A DNA stretch of 18,650 bases from JBMZCV01 sp049613665 (GCA_049613665.1 JBMZCV010000102.1:1-18650), one strand, 5' to 3'; positions 1-7,887 are shown, counted from the first letter of the stretch. Notes: generated by a model from the sequence alone, not told the origin. Numbers and translations are program-made.

Positions 1-153
1 TTTTTTAATATTAAGACTTATTATTTTGTCATTTCTTACAAAAAATAGGGCGAATATTTATAAAAAAACACCACGAAATTCGACAGCCCACCTTAGAAGA
101 TTTAAATTACAGTGTACTTAATCACTCACTTAAAACAAAAAAAACTCAAGTAA

Positions 154-1386
154 ATGAAGGAAGTAATTTTAATTGTTATAGTTTTATTTAATTGTTGTAT
201 CGTTCAAGCTCAAAATGAAGAAATTGACCAAGCTAAAATCAAAGAAGATTTGAACGAAATTATAACCGATATATCGCAAAATTATGTTTATCTACAAGAA
301 AAAAATGTTGATTTAAAATGTATTAGAGCATATTATGAGCAAGAAATTAAGCATATAAAAACGGAAGAAGAAACGGTGCTATTTTTTGAATATTTGCTAG
401 ATGAATTTTATGACAATCATGTCATTTTAGGAACAAATAGAAATTCCTCATTTCGCCTTTTTGCACCAATTTATGTCACAATAGAAGATAATAAGCCAAT
501 TGTAACAAATATTTGGCAAACTCAAATAGAAAAGTTGAAGCAAAATATAATTGGTGCTGAAATTATTGAATTTAATGGTATTGATTTTGAGCAGGCAGTA
601 ACAAATTTCCCAACGCATTGTAATGACAAAAACTTGCATGAAACAAAAGAATGGATTGCCAATAAAATTTTGTCAGGGCGATATAACGAGCCAAGAATAT
701 TGACTTTAAGACTGTCTAATGGCAAAAAAATTAAACTTGATTTAGATAAGCTCAAATTAAAAAACAGCGATAGCCTTTTAAGTTCAAAAACAGTAAATGA
801 AATTGGAATAATCAGAATAAACAACTCACTCGGAAATGACAATTTAGTAAGTGAATTTGACAAAGCCTTAAATGATTTATCAAACACAAAAGGGCTGATT
901 ATAGATTTGAGAAATACGATATTTGGCGGTGATACTTATGAAGCTCGTGGAATTATGAGCAGGTTTATTAATGAACCACAGCCGTATCAGAGACATTCTT
1001 ATATGGCGAAATCAGAAAACAATCCTGACGTAGAAAGAAGTTGGATAGAGTATGTCAGCCCACGTTCAGAACAATACACAAAACCTGTTGTCGTTTTAGT
1101 AGGACGTTGGACAGGAAGCATGGGAGAAGGCTTGGCGATTGGTTTTGAAGGAATGGGAAGAGCCGAAATTGTGGGTTCTGAAATGAGAAGATTGGCAGGA
1201 GAAGTATATGATTTTGGTTTCATACATCAGAAATATGGTTTCAAACTTTCAACAGCGAAATTGTATCACATCAATGGCACGATAAGAGAAGCTTATATTC
1301 CGACAAACTATATGAGACAAACAACAACTAAAAAAGATGAGGTTTTAGAAAAAGGCATAGAACTGCTTAACAAAATGACAAAATAA
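154..1386 (+). CDS. Exported S41-family (C-terminal-processing/tricorn-like) peptidase
   Basis: The 410-residue product begins with a signal peptide (residues 1-20, hydrophobic core then VQA-Q), so it is exported to the periplasm or cell surface. Residues 30-100 are helical, about 105-200 could be a PDZ-like segment, and 216-350 resemble the S41 peptidase core: a GIIRI strand (218-222), GLIIDLRNT (247-255) and WTGSMGEG (319-326), with Ser322 the likely nucleophile, followed by GRAEIVG (335-341). S41 enzymes cleave substrate C-termini or degrade peptides. The Lys that follows the VGxxxxGK motif in CtpA-type enzymes is not visible here; the equivalent stretch reads GSEMRRLAGE, so this is more like the tricorn/IRBP branch, or its activity may differ. 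The gene stands alone: the next plus-strand gene starts more than 600 bp downstream and a strong hairpin lies between. The start is the first ATG in front of the signal peptide. The family call is fairly sure; the substrate is unknown. Confidence 0.8.
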   Translation: MKEVILIVIVLFNCCIVQAQNEEIDQAKIKEDLNEIITDISQNYVYLQEKNVDLKCIRAYYEQEIKHIKTEEETVLFFEYLLDEFYDNHVILGTNRNSSFRLFAPIYVTIEDNKPIVTNIWQTQIEKLKQNIIGAEIIEFNGIDFEQAVTNFPTHCNDKNLHETKEWIANKILSGRYNEPRILTLRLSNGKKIKLDLDKLKLKNSDSLLSSKTVNEIGIIRINNSLGNDNLVSEFDKALNDLSNTKGLIIDLRNTIFGGDTYEARGIMSRFINEPQPYQRHSYMAKSENNPDVERSWIEYVSPRSEQYTKPVVVLVGRWTGSMGEGLAIGFEGMGRAEIVGSEMRRLAGEVYDFGFIHQKYGFKLSTAKLYHINGTIREAYIPTNYMRQTTTKKDEVLEKGIELLNKMTK

Positions 1387-1601
1387 AATGAAGGTAAGCG
1401 TATTAGTTGATTCATGTTATTGCCAGCAACTCAAAAAAGCATAATGTGATTTTGCCAAAAAAAAAAAAACTCAAAAACAAAAAACTAACTTGCATGTGCA
1501 AAAAAATAAATTGTTTTGTTTTGAAAGCTACGATTTTATAAATAAAAAAATAATGTCAAGTTATTTAATAGTAATTTTTAGATGATAATATTTTATATGC
1601 T

Positions 1602-1641
1602 AAAATGATGACTTTATATCATAATAAAGTCATCATTTTTT
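1602..1641. terminator. Rho-independent terminator, perfect 16-bp stem
   Basis: A perfect 16-bp inverted repeat (1602-1617 and 1624-1639) surrounds a 6-nt loop and is flanked by A on the left and T on the right, so it could act in both directions. It lies 215 bp after the S41 peptidase stop codon. No closer terminator is visible, so it probably ends that transcript. Confidence 0.7.
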
Positions 1642-1878
1642 GCAAAAAAGAACAATGAAAATTTGCTTTTTTGAGTAGAATCTTTTATTATTGTAAATGT
1701 TAGGATAAAACGATATGTGTTTTGGGCAAGCATTCTTTAGCTCAACTACAAATTTTTAGCTACATACCATTCATTTGTTTTTTTGAAAAAACGGCAAATA
1801 TTACGATTTTTGCGTGTTATCGACAAAAAAAACAAAAAGATAAATAGTTTGTTTTAGAATTTAATTTGCAATATATTT

Positions 1879-2008
1879 AAGTAGTCGAACAAATTTATGC
1901 TACAAATTGCGAAAGCTAACACCTTAATTTTCAAGGCGTGTGTAAGTCATTCCATTATATAAATAGCCTCTTATCGCTTATTCCTATCTTTTTTACAAAA
2001 AATAATTT
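1879..2008 (+). repeat. Mosaic leader repeat, copy A (in front of VWA gene)
   Basis: This is the longest of three related blocks in the window. The left block (1879-1908) matches 4880-4908 with about four mismatches. The middle block (1911-1934) is identical over 24 bp to 14342-14365 and continues with GCGT after one mismatch. The right block (1973-2008) is collinear with 4909-4944, ending in 20 identical bases (1989-2008). The middle block is a degenerate inverted repeat, CCTT paired with AAGG. The right block ends 22 nt before the VWA start codon, so the repeat forms its untranslated leader or promoter region. Confidence 0.6.
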
Positions 2009-2030
2009 TCAAATCATCAATTTTAAAATT

Positions 2031-3425
2031 ATGAAAAAGATACTCCTTCTTCTTACAACATTACTTTTTGCATCGCAGATTCATGCTCAAGTTAATGAAA
2101 CACACTCTCCAATATTTTTTATTTATGATGCTAGTGGCTCTATGTGGGGGCAAATGCAGGGTAAATCAAAGATAGAAATTTCAAAAGAAGTCTTATCGGC
2201 TGCTGTTAAGAAACTTCCCGACAACCAAAAAATAGGATTTATTGCTTATGGTCATCGCAAGAAAGGCGATTGCACTGATGTTGAGTTTTTGGTTGATGTT
2301 GAAAATGGCACAAAAGCTAAGGTCGTCGAAGCGGTTAAAGGCATAAAACCGCTCGGAAAAACTCCTTTGGCCTATTCTGCCTTACAGGTCATAGACAAGC
2401 TGCGTCAAAACAAAATTAAAGGAACGATAATATTGATTACTGACGGCATAGAGTCTTGCGATGGAAACATTTGCGAGGTGATAAAAGCTGCGAAAAATGA
2501 AGGCATTGATTTTAGAATTCATATCATTGGATTTGGCCTGAAAAATGAAGATACTGAGCAACTGAAATGTGCTGCCAAAGCAGGAGATGGAAACTATTAT
2601 AATGCAGAAGATGCTAGTGATTTAGGCGAGGTCTTGGACGAAGCTACCCAAACAACGATAGATGATGAAAAAGGAAATTTTTCGGTATATGCTGTCAAAA
2701 ATGGCGTTGCGATAGATGCGTGGGTAAAAGCTTATGATATTGTGAGCAAACGAAAGCCTGTCACGGTTCGCACCTATCAAGATACCGCTTATTTTTATTT
2801 GCCTCCTAGCACCTACAATTTTGAAGTGATGCCTTTGGAGGGAAGCGATGTCGATATGATAACGGTGGAAAACATAAAAAGTTTTGAAGACAAAATAGGT
2901 CATCAAACCATTTCTTTCGATGGCGGAAAGTTGGGCATCACAACAACCAATAATGGTAAAAAATGGGATTGTGTCGTAAAAATGTTTGATGCAAATAACA
3001 AGGTAGTTGCTAGTGTAAGAACTTATACTGCTTCCAAAGAAATGGAGGTAAATCCTGGTATTTATAAAGTGAGTATTCAAGCCTTAACGATGAAGGGAGT
3101 GGAGACTTATACAGAGTTTGAAAATATCACGATTAAGGCAGGCGATATAACACCACTTACTTACGATTTCAAAACAGGTAATTTGGAGGTTTTCACAACA
3201 GTAGGCGGCGAAAATGTAGATGCTATGGTTACGATAAAAGAGACGAAAACAGGAAAAGATGTCGCAGGTTCACGCACTTATACAAGAGGAACTAAATTTT
3301 TGCTCAATCCAGCTTTATACGAAGTCAAAGTAAGACCTTTGGGAGCTCATAAAGCTAAACAACAGCAAACATTTACGATAGAAATCAAACAAGGAGAACT
3401 TTTTACTAAGACCTTACAATTTTAA
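2031..3425 (+). CDS. Exported von Willebrand factor A domain protein with three C-terminal repeats
   Basis: The 464-residue product has a signal peptide (1-20, ending in IHA-Q) and a VWA domain at about 27-207. Its metal-ion-dependent adhesion site is complete: DASGSMWG with Asp33, Ser35 and Ser37, Thr111 in GKTPLA, and Asp138 in ITDGIESC. The DASGSMWG signature with the later AYGHRKKGDC segment is typical of one bacterial VWA family that binds partners through a metal. After the VWA domain come three tandem beta-type repeats (about 215-298, 299-382, 383-464), each with an RTY motif (247-249, 330-332, 415-417) and a PxxY-V strand. These are probably Ig-like adhesive modules. The start was placed at 2031 rather than the upstream in-frame ATG at 1938 because only 2031 gives an N-terminal signal peptide. 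The next gene starts 4 nt after the stop, so they form an operon. The ligand is unknown. Confidence 0.85.
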   Translation: MKKILLLLTTLLFASQIHAQVNETHSPIFFIYDASGSMWGQMQGKSKIEISKEVLSAAVKKLPDNQKIGFIAYGHRKKGDCTDVEFLVDVENGTKAKVVEAVKGIKPLGKTPLAYSALQVIDKLRQNKIKGTIILITDGIESCDGNICEVIKAAKNEGIDFRIHIIGFGLKNEDTEQLKCAAKAGDGNYYNAEDASDLGEVLDEATQTTIDDEKGNFSVYAVKNGVAIDAWVKAYDIVSKRKPVTVRTYQDTAYFYLPPSTYNFEVMPLEGSDVDMITVENIKSFEDKIGHQTISFDGGKLGITTTNNGKKWDCVVKMFDANNKVVASVRTYTASKEMEVNPGIYKVSIQALTMKGVETYTEFENITIKAGDITPLTYDFKTGNLEVFTTVGGENVDAMVTIKETKTGKDVAGSRTYTRGTKFLLNPALYEVKVRPLGAHKAKQQQTFTIEIKQGELFTKTLQF

Positions 3426-3429
3426 ACGC

Positions 3430-4434
3430 ATGAAAAAAATATTTAAATTGTCAAACATTGCTTTTTATTTGTTAATGCTTACCGTATTCTTTTTTGTTGG
3501 ACTTTACTTCGCTGCATTCATTGAGGCAGGAAAAGACCAAATGTTGGCTGGCGGAGCTATTGTTTTGGGTTGGGGCGTGCTATTTGCTGGAATAGCTTTT
3601 ATTGCGTCCTTTTTTATCGCTTACTATGTGGAGGAAAGTATTATTAAACGCATCAATTGGGTATTATTGGTTTTGCTGATACTTTTCTATGGCATAACAC
3701 ATTATAGATATTTGGAGCGTGAAAAAGCAAGAAAAAAATCTGATACAAGACTGCCGCAAGAAAAAACTAAGCCTGTATCCATGAAGCCAGCTTCTATGAG
3801 TTTAGACAATGCCACCTTTGCAGCAGAAAAAACGACTGATATTGGCAACGAAGCTACGAAAAGTCCAGCGTCGAAAATGGGACTTGGCTTGTTTATACCC
3901 AATATTATTGAGCATTCTACGCTTTATTTTTATGGAAACGTAAATCTTGAGAAAGGACAACTAGACCATGCTGCTCAAGATAGCGTTGTTTTTGCAAAAG
4001 ACGAACACAACAATCTAACAACAACTTATGCACCGCCTTGGCTTTATCCTGAACATATAAAACTAGACTACGGCATAATGGCGTTTAAAGTGCTGGGTTT
4101 AGGGCATGATTTTTTGAAAGCAGAAGCCAACAAAAAAAATAAGCAAATAACATATTTAGATAAAAATCGAGGTAGGTTTGTAACTTGGCCAGCGTTTTTT
4201 TTATCGGTCAATAGTGTTGAATTTAATGAAAGCAGCACAAAAAAAGTATTTGTAAAGCCTTTAGATTACGCAGGAGAAGTAAAAGTAGCATTTGATTTTA
4301 TGCAAACGCTACTTGTGGAAGAAGAGTGGATGTATGTGCGGTTGATGAATGACAACTTAAAAGAAATAGGAAAAGGTTGGATTCGTTGGAAAAAAGATAA
4401 TGAACTGCTTATTACTTATTCGCTGTTTAGTTGA
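3430..4434 (+). CDS. Membrane protein with three N-terminal helices and a soluble C-terminal domain
   Basis: I do not recognise this 334-residue family with certainty. Three hydrophobic helices are visible at about 10-31, 40-66 and 75-91. They are followed by a basic, low-complexity linker (about 95-150) and a soluble domain of about 185 residues. The last 40 residues (WMYVRL, then GWIRW, then LLITYSLFS) resemble an SH3-like fold. Topology is unclear: three helices would put the C-terminus opposite the N-terminus, but the strongly basic stretch after helix 3 argues for a cytoplasmic side. The gene starts 4 nt after the VWA gene and surely shares its mRNA, so the two products probably work together, for instance with this one as a membrane anchor or partner for the exported VWA protein. 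That role is inference. The gene ends in TGA. Confidence 0.75.
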   Translation: MKKIFKLSNIAFYLLMLTVFFFVGLYFAAFIEAGKDQMLAGGAIVLGWGVLFAGIAFIASFFIAYYVEESIIKRINWVLLVLLILFYGITHYRYLEREKARKKSDTRLPQEKTKPVSMKPASMSLDNATFAAEKTTDIGNEATKSPASKMGLGLFIPNIIEHSTLYFYGNVNLEKGQLDHAAQDSVVFAKDEHNNLTTTYAPPWLYPEHIKLDYGIMAFKVLGLGHDFLKAEANKKNKQITYLDKNRGRFVTWPAFFLSVNSVEFNESSTKKVFVKPLDYAGEVKVAFDFMQTLLVEEEWMYVRLMNDNLKEIGKGWIRWKKDNELLITYSLFS

Positions 4435-4472
4435 TGTATAAAAAACGACAAAATAGTATCAAAAGTGAACAA

Positions 4473-4495
4473 AAAGTAGTTTTTTACTTTATTTT
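4473..4495 (+). terminator. Weak terminator after the VWA operon
   Basis: A 6-bp stem (4473-4478 with 4485-4490) with a T-rich loop is followed by ATTTT, 39 nt after the membrane-protein stop codon. The stem is short and AT-rich, so termination here is only plausible. Confidence 0.35.
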
Positions 4496-4518
4496 AATTG
4501 GAACTAAATATTTATTTT

Positions 4519-4547
4519 TTTGCATTACAAAAAGCTTTTGTATCTTG
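4519..4547 (+). promoter_or_regulatory. Candidate Bacteroidota-type promoter
   Basis: TTTG at 4519-4522 and TATCTTG at 4541-4547 are separated by 18 bp, close to the Bacteroidota pattern TTTG-N19-TAnnTTTG. The -7 box is short by one T. If used, it would give a leader of about 415 nt that crosses the palindromic repeat before the lysyl-oxidase-like gene. Confidence 0.3.
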
Positions 4548-4629
4548 TAAAGATTCATAACCCAGGTTGGCTATGTAGTCTCCAAATTTTTACAATATTT
4601 TGTTAGAATAACAAACAAAAACTGTCGAC

Positions 4630-4777
4630 TTTTTGTCATAGACGCACTATTTAAACGAAGTGAAAAAATGTGAAGCAATCTAAATCAGCGTGACAAGCGG
4701 TAGAAAAGTAGTTAAAATGAAATTTTGTCCGTTTCAGTATGGTTTAGATTGCTTCGTAGGCTTCGCAATGACAAAAA
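4630..4777. repeat. Degenerate palindromic dispersed repeat (GATTGCTTCG/CGCAATGAC type)
   Basis: The outer arms TTTTTGTCAT (4630-4639) and ATGACAAAAA (4768-4777) are inverted copies. So are the inner arms GAAGCAATCTAAA (4672-4684) and TTTAGATTGCTTC (4743-4755). The right side contains AGATTGCTTCG followed by CTTCGCAATGAC, recognisable as a widespread bacterial intergenic palindrome. The left side carries an insertion of AT-rich bases, so this copy is degenerate. It lies wholly between genes. Confidence 0.6.
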
Positions 4778-4879
4778 AGGAAAAGTTTTTTTACAATGGT
4801 GGTTTCTTGTTGTTTTTTTCAATAAATAAAAAAACAAATAAGTTACATTTTTTTGGAAACTACAATTCCAACTTGGGAT

Positions 4880-4944
4880 AAGTAGTTGGACAGATTTATA
4901 CTATAAATATCGCTTGGCACTTCCTTTTTTACAAAAAATAATTT
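4880..4944 (+). repeat. Mosaic leader repeat, copy B (in front of lysyl-oxidase-like gene)
   Basis: The left block (4880-4908) matches copy A at 1879-1907. The right block (4909-4944) matches 1973-2008 with identical internal spacing, including 20 identical bases at 4925-4944. The hairpin-forming middle block of copies A and C is absent, as if deleted. GCTTGGCACTT at 4912-4922 recurs in copy C (14401-14411). The repeat ends 24 nt before the start codon, nearly the same distance as copy A. Confidence 0.6.
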
Positions 4945-4968
4945 ATACATACCATTAATAATATAGTA

Positions 4969-7023
4969 ATGAAACACTTTTTTACGCTTTTTTTACTCTC
5001 CTTTTTGAGTTGTTTTTCAACTTCCTTATTTGCTCAATGCACCATAACGACAGCAGCAGGTTGTGTTTGCCCAGATGGAACAAACGAATGCGATTTGTTG
5101 CCAGATATTAAAATATCAGAGCAATTGTTGTTAGATGCTTCACAAAATCCAGAAATTTATGGCCAACTCCGAGTATCGGTTTCAACGCCAAATATCGGCT
5201 ATGGGCCGCTTTCGGTTACTTCTACCGACTATTTCGTTTGTGGAACAGATACCTTTCAGGTAGAAGGAGCTAACTTTGAAATTTGTCCAGATGGTTCTGC
5301 TCCTCGACAATTGATCAAGCAAAAAATCTATCGCAAAGTAGGTACAAGTATGCAATCTTATGAGCGTTGGGCTGGCTCAATGACTTATCATCCAACACAC
5401 GGACACATGCACGTTGATGATTGGGGTGTTTTTTCGTTGCGTGAGCAAATTGAAGGCATTGACGACCCTTTGCAATGGCCAATCGTAGCAGAAGGTGCAA
5501 AAATCGGCTTTTGTTTAATGGACTTTGGAAGCTGCCCTTTTTATGATGGACATTGCCTAGATGACAATGGTGAAGTGATGAACGATGCTGAACAAATCCC
5601 TAATTATGGTTTAGGTGGAGGTACTTATTCTTGTGGCTTATATGACCAAGGCATTTCGGCTGGCTACACCGATATTTATCACTACAATTTGGACGGTATG
5701 GATATTCCGATTCCTAGCTCTTTGTGCAATGGTACTTATCAATTGGTGGTAGAAATAGACCCACAAAATCACTTTTTAGAATCGAGAATCGATAATAATT
5801 TGATGGTAGTGCCTTTTACCTTAACAAAACAAGATATTTCACCAGAGCAAAAAATCCGAGTGATAGGAAATACCAATATTTGCAGTGGCGAAAGTGTGAC
5901 TTTGATGGCAGAGTTGGGCTACGATTTTCAATGGAATACAGGCGAAACAACGCCGAGTATTACAGTAACAGAAGCAGGAACTTACACACTTACGGCTATG
6001 TCATGCGACAATGCTTTGACTTATAATGAGGTAAATATTAGTGTATTTGATACGCCACAAGTGAGTATTGCTGCCAGCGAAGAAACGATTTGCGAACCAA
6101 CAAGTATAACTTTAGATGCAAGTATTGATAGCGAAATGCCCGAAAATGCTGAATTTCAATGGTACAATTCTGCTGATAGTGATACGCCTATCGCAACAGG
6201 CAATGAGTTTGTTACAGATGAGTTGAGCGAAACGACAACATATTATGCAGACTATATGCAATCTTTTGAAGCGACTTATTTTGGCGGCCCTTTCGACAAT
6301 ACTTTCGGTTCTGGCGGCCTTTATGGACAAATCTATAACGGACACCTCAATTTTAATGTACACAAAGCAGCTACATTAGTTTCTGTAAAAGCCTTTGCTA
6401 TTGATGATGGTGAGCGAACTATCGAATTGCGTGATAATGAAGGAAATGTATTGCAATCGTTAACAGTTTTCTTGCCAGATGGCGGTAGCAGAGTAACACT
6501 TAATTTTGATTTGGAAGTAGGCGAAAATTACCAATTAGGAACATCTGAATGGCCGTCTATGTTTCGTAACAATGGAAATGTAAGTTTTCCTTACGAAGTG
6601 TCTGATATTGTATCTATCACAAGTTCAAACTACGACGATGTTGATGCTGACTCTTATCGCTACTATCATTTCTACGATTGGGAAGTGAAAGAAGCTGGCT
6701 TTTTGTGCAGTTCAAGAGAAGAAGTAACGGTTGAATTTACGGATTGTGTTGGTGTTGAAGAAAATGCTTTTGCCCAAAACATCAGCGTTTATCCAAATCC
6801 AAACCAAGGCGTTTTTGAGTTGCAATTTGAGTTAAAAAAGGCACAAAACGTAACGGTAAAATTGATGGACATAGCAGGAAAAACGATTTTTGAAGAAACA
6901 GCACATATAGCGGATAATAGCTTTAGCAAAACCTACGAATTTAAAGATTTGGCAGCAGGGATTTATATGCTCTCTGTTGGTGCAGGCAATGATATTCGCT
7001 ACGAAAAAGTGATTATAGAATAA
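4969..7023 (+). CDS. Secreted lysyl-oxidase-like protein with Ig-like region and T9SS type A sorting domain
   Basis: The 684-residue product has a signal peptide (1-23, ending LFA-Q). Residues about 45-290 match the lysyl oxidase family. HPTHGHMH (141-148) reproduces the HxxHxHxH copper site (His141, 144, 146, 148). VAEGAKIGFCLMD holds Lys178 and GYTDIYHYNLDG holds Tyr237, at the positions of the human LOX Lys320 and Tyr355 that crosslink into the LTQ cofactor. The family ending YQLVVEIDP...ESRIDNN also fits. LOX enzymes oxidise peptidyl lysine or amines to aldehydes using copper. Residues about 295-600 hold Ig/PKD-like modules. The tail (about 607-684), with ISVYPNPNQGVFEL, MDIAGK and AAGIYMLSV, is a T9SS type A sorting domain, so the protein is exported across the outer membrane and probably attached to the surface. 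The gene stands alone and is followed by a good terminator. Whether it is catalytically active is inferred. Confidence 0.85.
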   Translation: MKHFFTLFLLSFLSCFSTSLFAQCTITTAAGCVCPDGTNECDLLPDIKISEQLLLDASQNPEIYGQLRVSVSTPNIGYGPLSVTSTDYFVCGTDTFQVEGANFEICPDGSAPRQLIKQKIYRKVGTSMQSYERWAGSMTYHPTHGHMHVDDWGVFSLREQIEGIDDPLQWPIVAEGAKIGFCLMDFGSCPFYDGHCLDDNGEVMNDAEQIPNYGLGGGTYSCGLYDQGISAGYTDIYHYNLDGMDIPIPSSLCNGTYQLVVEIDPQNHFLESRIDNNLMVVPFTLTKQDISPEQKIRVIGNTNICSGESVTLMAELGYDFQWNTGETTPSITVTEAGTYTLTAMSCDNALTYNEVNISVFDTPQVSIAASEETICEPTSITLDASIDSEMPENAEFQWYNSADSDTPIATGNEFVTDELSETTTYYADYMQSFEATYFGGPFDNTFGSGGLYGQIYNGHLNFNVHKAATLVSVKAFAIDDGERTIELRDNEGNVLQSLTVFLPDGGSRVTLNFDLEVGENYQLGTSEWPSMFRNNGNVSFPYEVSDIVSITSSNYDDVDADSYRYYHFYDWEVKEAGFLCSSREEVTVEFTDCVGVEENAFAQNISVYPNPNQGVFELQFELKKAQNVTVKLMDIAGKTIFEETAHIADNSFSKTYEFKDLAAGIYMLSVGAGNDIRYEKVIIE

Positions 7024-7052
7024 GCGATTATTTAGCTCATAATTATGAATTG

Positions 7053-7095
7053 AATGTGTAGTTTGTCAATGAAATTTGATAGGCTACACATTTTT
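7053..7095 (+). terminator. Rho-independent terminator
   Basis: A 9-bp perfect stem (7053-7061 with 7084-7092) extended by further internal pairing (GTCAA with TTGAT) is followed by a T run. It lies 30 nt after the stop codon of the lysyl-oxidase-like gene. Confidence 0.75.
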
Positions 7096-7111
7096 ATTAT
7101 AATATGTTTTT

Positions 7112-7161
7112 TTTGGAAAAATAAAAAAAATAATGTAACTTGAACTATTGGAACAGTTACA
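7112..7161 (+). promoter_or_regulatory. Putative toxin-antitoxin promoter and operator
   Basis: TTTG at 7112-7115 and TAACTTG at 7136-7142 are spaced by 20 bp, resembling a Bacteroidota promoter. A 7-bp inverted repeat, TGTAACT (7134-7140) and AGTTACA (7155-7161), overlaps the -7 box and lies just before the antitoxin start. This is where a toxin-antitoxin complex would be expected to bind and repress its own operon. Confidence 0.4.
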
Positions 7162-7173
7162 AAAAAATAAAAA

Positions 7174-7428
7174 ATGACAGCAATTAATTTATACAAATCA
7201 GTATTGCAAAAACTAAGTGTTATTCCGCCTGAACGTTTGGCTGAAGTAGATGTTTTTTTGACAACATTGAGTGAAGAAATCACTATGAAAGAAAAAAAAC
7301 ATTTGCAAATATTAGAACTAGCAGGTTCGTGGAGCGATATGCCACAAGAAGATTTTGATGACTATATGAAGTCTATTAAAGCTGTTAAAAAAAATATGTT
7401 TAACAGAGAAATTAATTTGGAAGAATGA
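7174..7428 (+). CDS. VapB/DUF2281-like antitoxin
   Basis: The 84-residue protein begins with a helical segment (LYKSVLQKLSVIPPERLAEV, 6-25) like the DNA-binding or dimer part of DUF2281-type antitoxins. It continues with LAGSWSDMPQEDFDDYM (48-64), a segment common in antitoxins paired with PIN toxins, and a basic tail. It should neutralise the PIN-domain protein encoded next and, with it, repress the operon. The ATG of the toxin overlaps the TGA stop by 4 nt (ATGA), so translation is coupled. The family name is tentative; the role as antitoxin rests mainly on the tight pairing with the toxin. Confidence 0.8.
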   Translation: MTAINLYKSVLQKLSVIPPERLAEVDVFLTTLSEEITMKEKKHLQILELAGSWSDMPQEDFDDYMKSIKAVKKNMFNREINLEE

Positions 7429-7832
7429 AACAAGCTTTATTAGATACAGATACCGTTTCATATTTTTTAAAAGGAAACAAAAATGTTATTACGACATTAA
7501 AGAAATACTTGTTAGAATTTGGGACTATAAATATTTCAATTATTACCTATTATGAAATTCTAAATGGTTTATATTATAAAAATGCCCAAAGACAACTTGA
7601 AAAATTTATGGCATTCATAGATTTTAGCAATGTTATACCTTTAACCAAAAACTCAGCAACTATTGCTGCAAATATAACTGCTGAACTAAAGAAAAATGGA
7701 AATTTTATAGGCCATAACGATGTTTTAATTGCGGGAATTGCAATAGAAAACAATTATACATTGATAACGAATAATACTAATCATTTTTCGAGAATTGAAA
7801 ACTTAGAAATTGATAATTGGAAACTATCCTAA
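7425..7832 (+). CDS. vapC: VapC-type PIN-domain ribonuclease toxin
   Basis: The 135-residue length is normal for a VapC/FitB-type PIN toxin. The acidic site is visible: Asp7 in LLDTDT, Glu44 in YYEIL and Asp99 in GHNDVLIAGIA, with TNNTNHFSRI (115-124) closing the pocket, where an Asn stands at the fourth position as in many family members. Such proteins are magnesium-dependent RNases that cut tRNA or other RNA and stop growth when free of antitoxin. The start codon overlaps the antitoxin stop by 4 nt. The site looks intact, so the toxin is probably functional. The RNA target cannot be read from the sequence. Confidence 0.88.
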   Translation: MKQALLDTDTVSYFLKGNKNVITTLKKYLLEFGTINISIITYYEILNGLYYKNAQRQLEKFMAFIDFSNVIPLTKNSATIAANITAELKKNGNFIGHNDVLIAGIAIENNYTLITNNTNHFSRIENLEIDNWKLS

Positions 7833-7887
7833 TGTTGTTTTCTTGCTTTTTTTTAGCTAAAATAGCCTTTGATTTTACAATTTTAGT

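Larger units (their letters stand above)
1387..2030. other. Intergenic region with terminator and leader repeat
   Basis: This 644-bp AT-rich stretch lies between the S41 peptidase and the VWA gene. It contains a run of 13 A (1457-1469), the hairpin at 1602-1641 and the leader repeat at 1879-2008, which are listed separately. I see no convincing coding region or tRNA. An in-frame ATG at 1938 would extend the VWA gene through the leader repeat and is not accepted as its start. Confidence 0.6.
4435..4968. other. Intergenic region with repeats and possible promoter
   Basis: This 534-bp region separates the VWA operon from the lysyl-oxidase-like gene. It holds a weak terminator hairpin (4473-4490), a possible promoter (4519-4547), a small hairpin (4599-4605 with 4609-4615, loop GAA), a palindromic repeat (4630-4777) and leader repeat copy B (4880-4944). 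A 63-codon open frame at 4690-4881 runs through the palindromic repeat and is not considered a gene. Confidence 0.6.

Noticed and set aside
1938..2030. Upstream in-frame ATG extending the VWA protein by 31 residues
   Set aside because: The extension is translated from the leader repeat and would bury the clear signal peptide that begins at 2031.
4690..4881. 63-codon open frame between the VWA operon and the lysyl-oxidase-like gene
   Set aside because: It runs through the palindromic repeat and the start of the leader region, has no domain or signal peptide, and its GLDCFVGFAMTK segment is simply the translated repeat.
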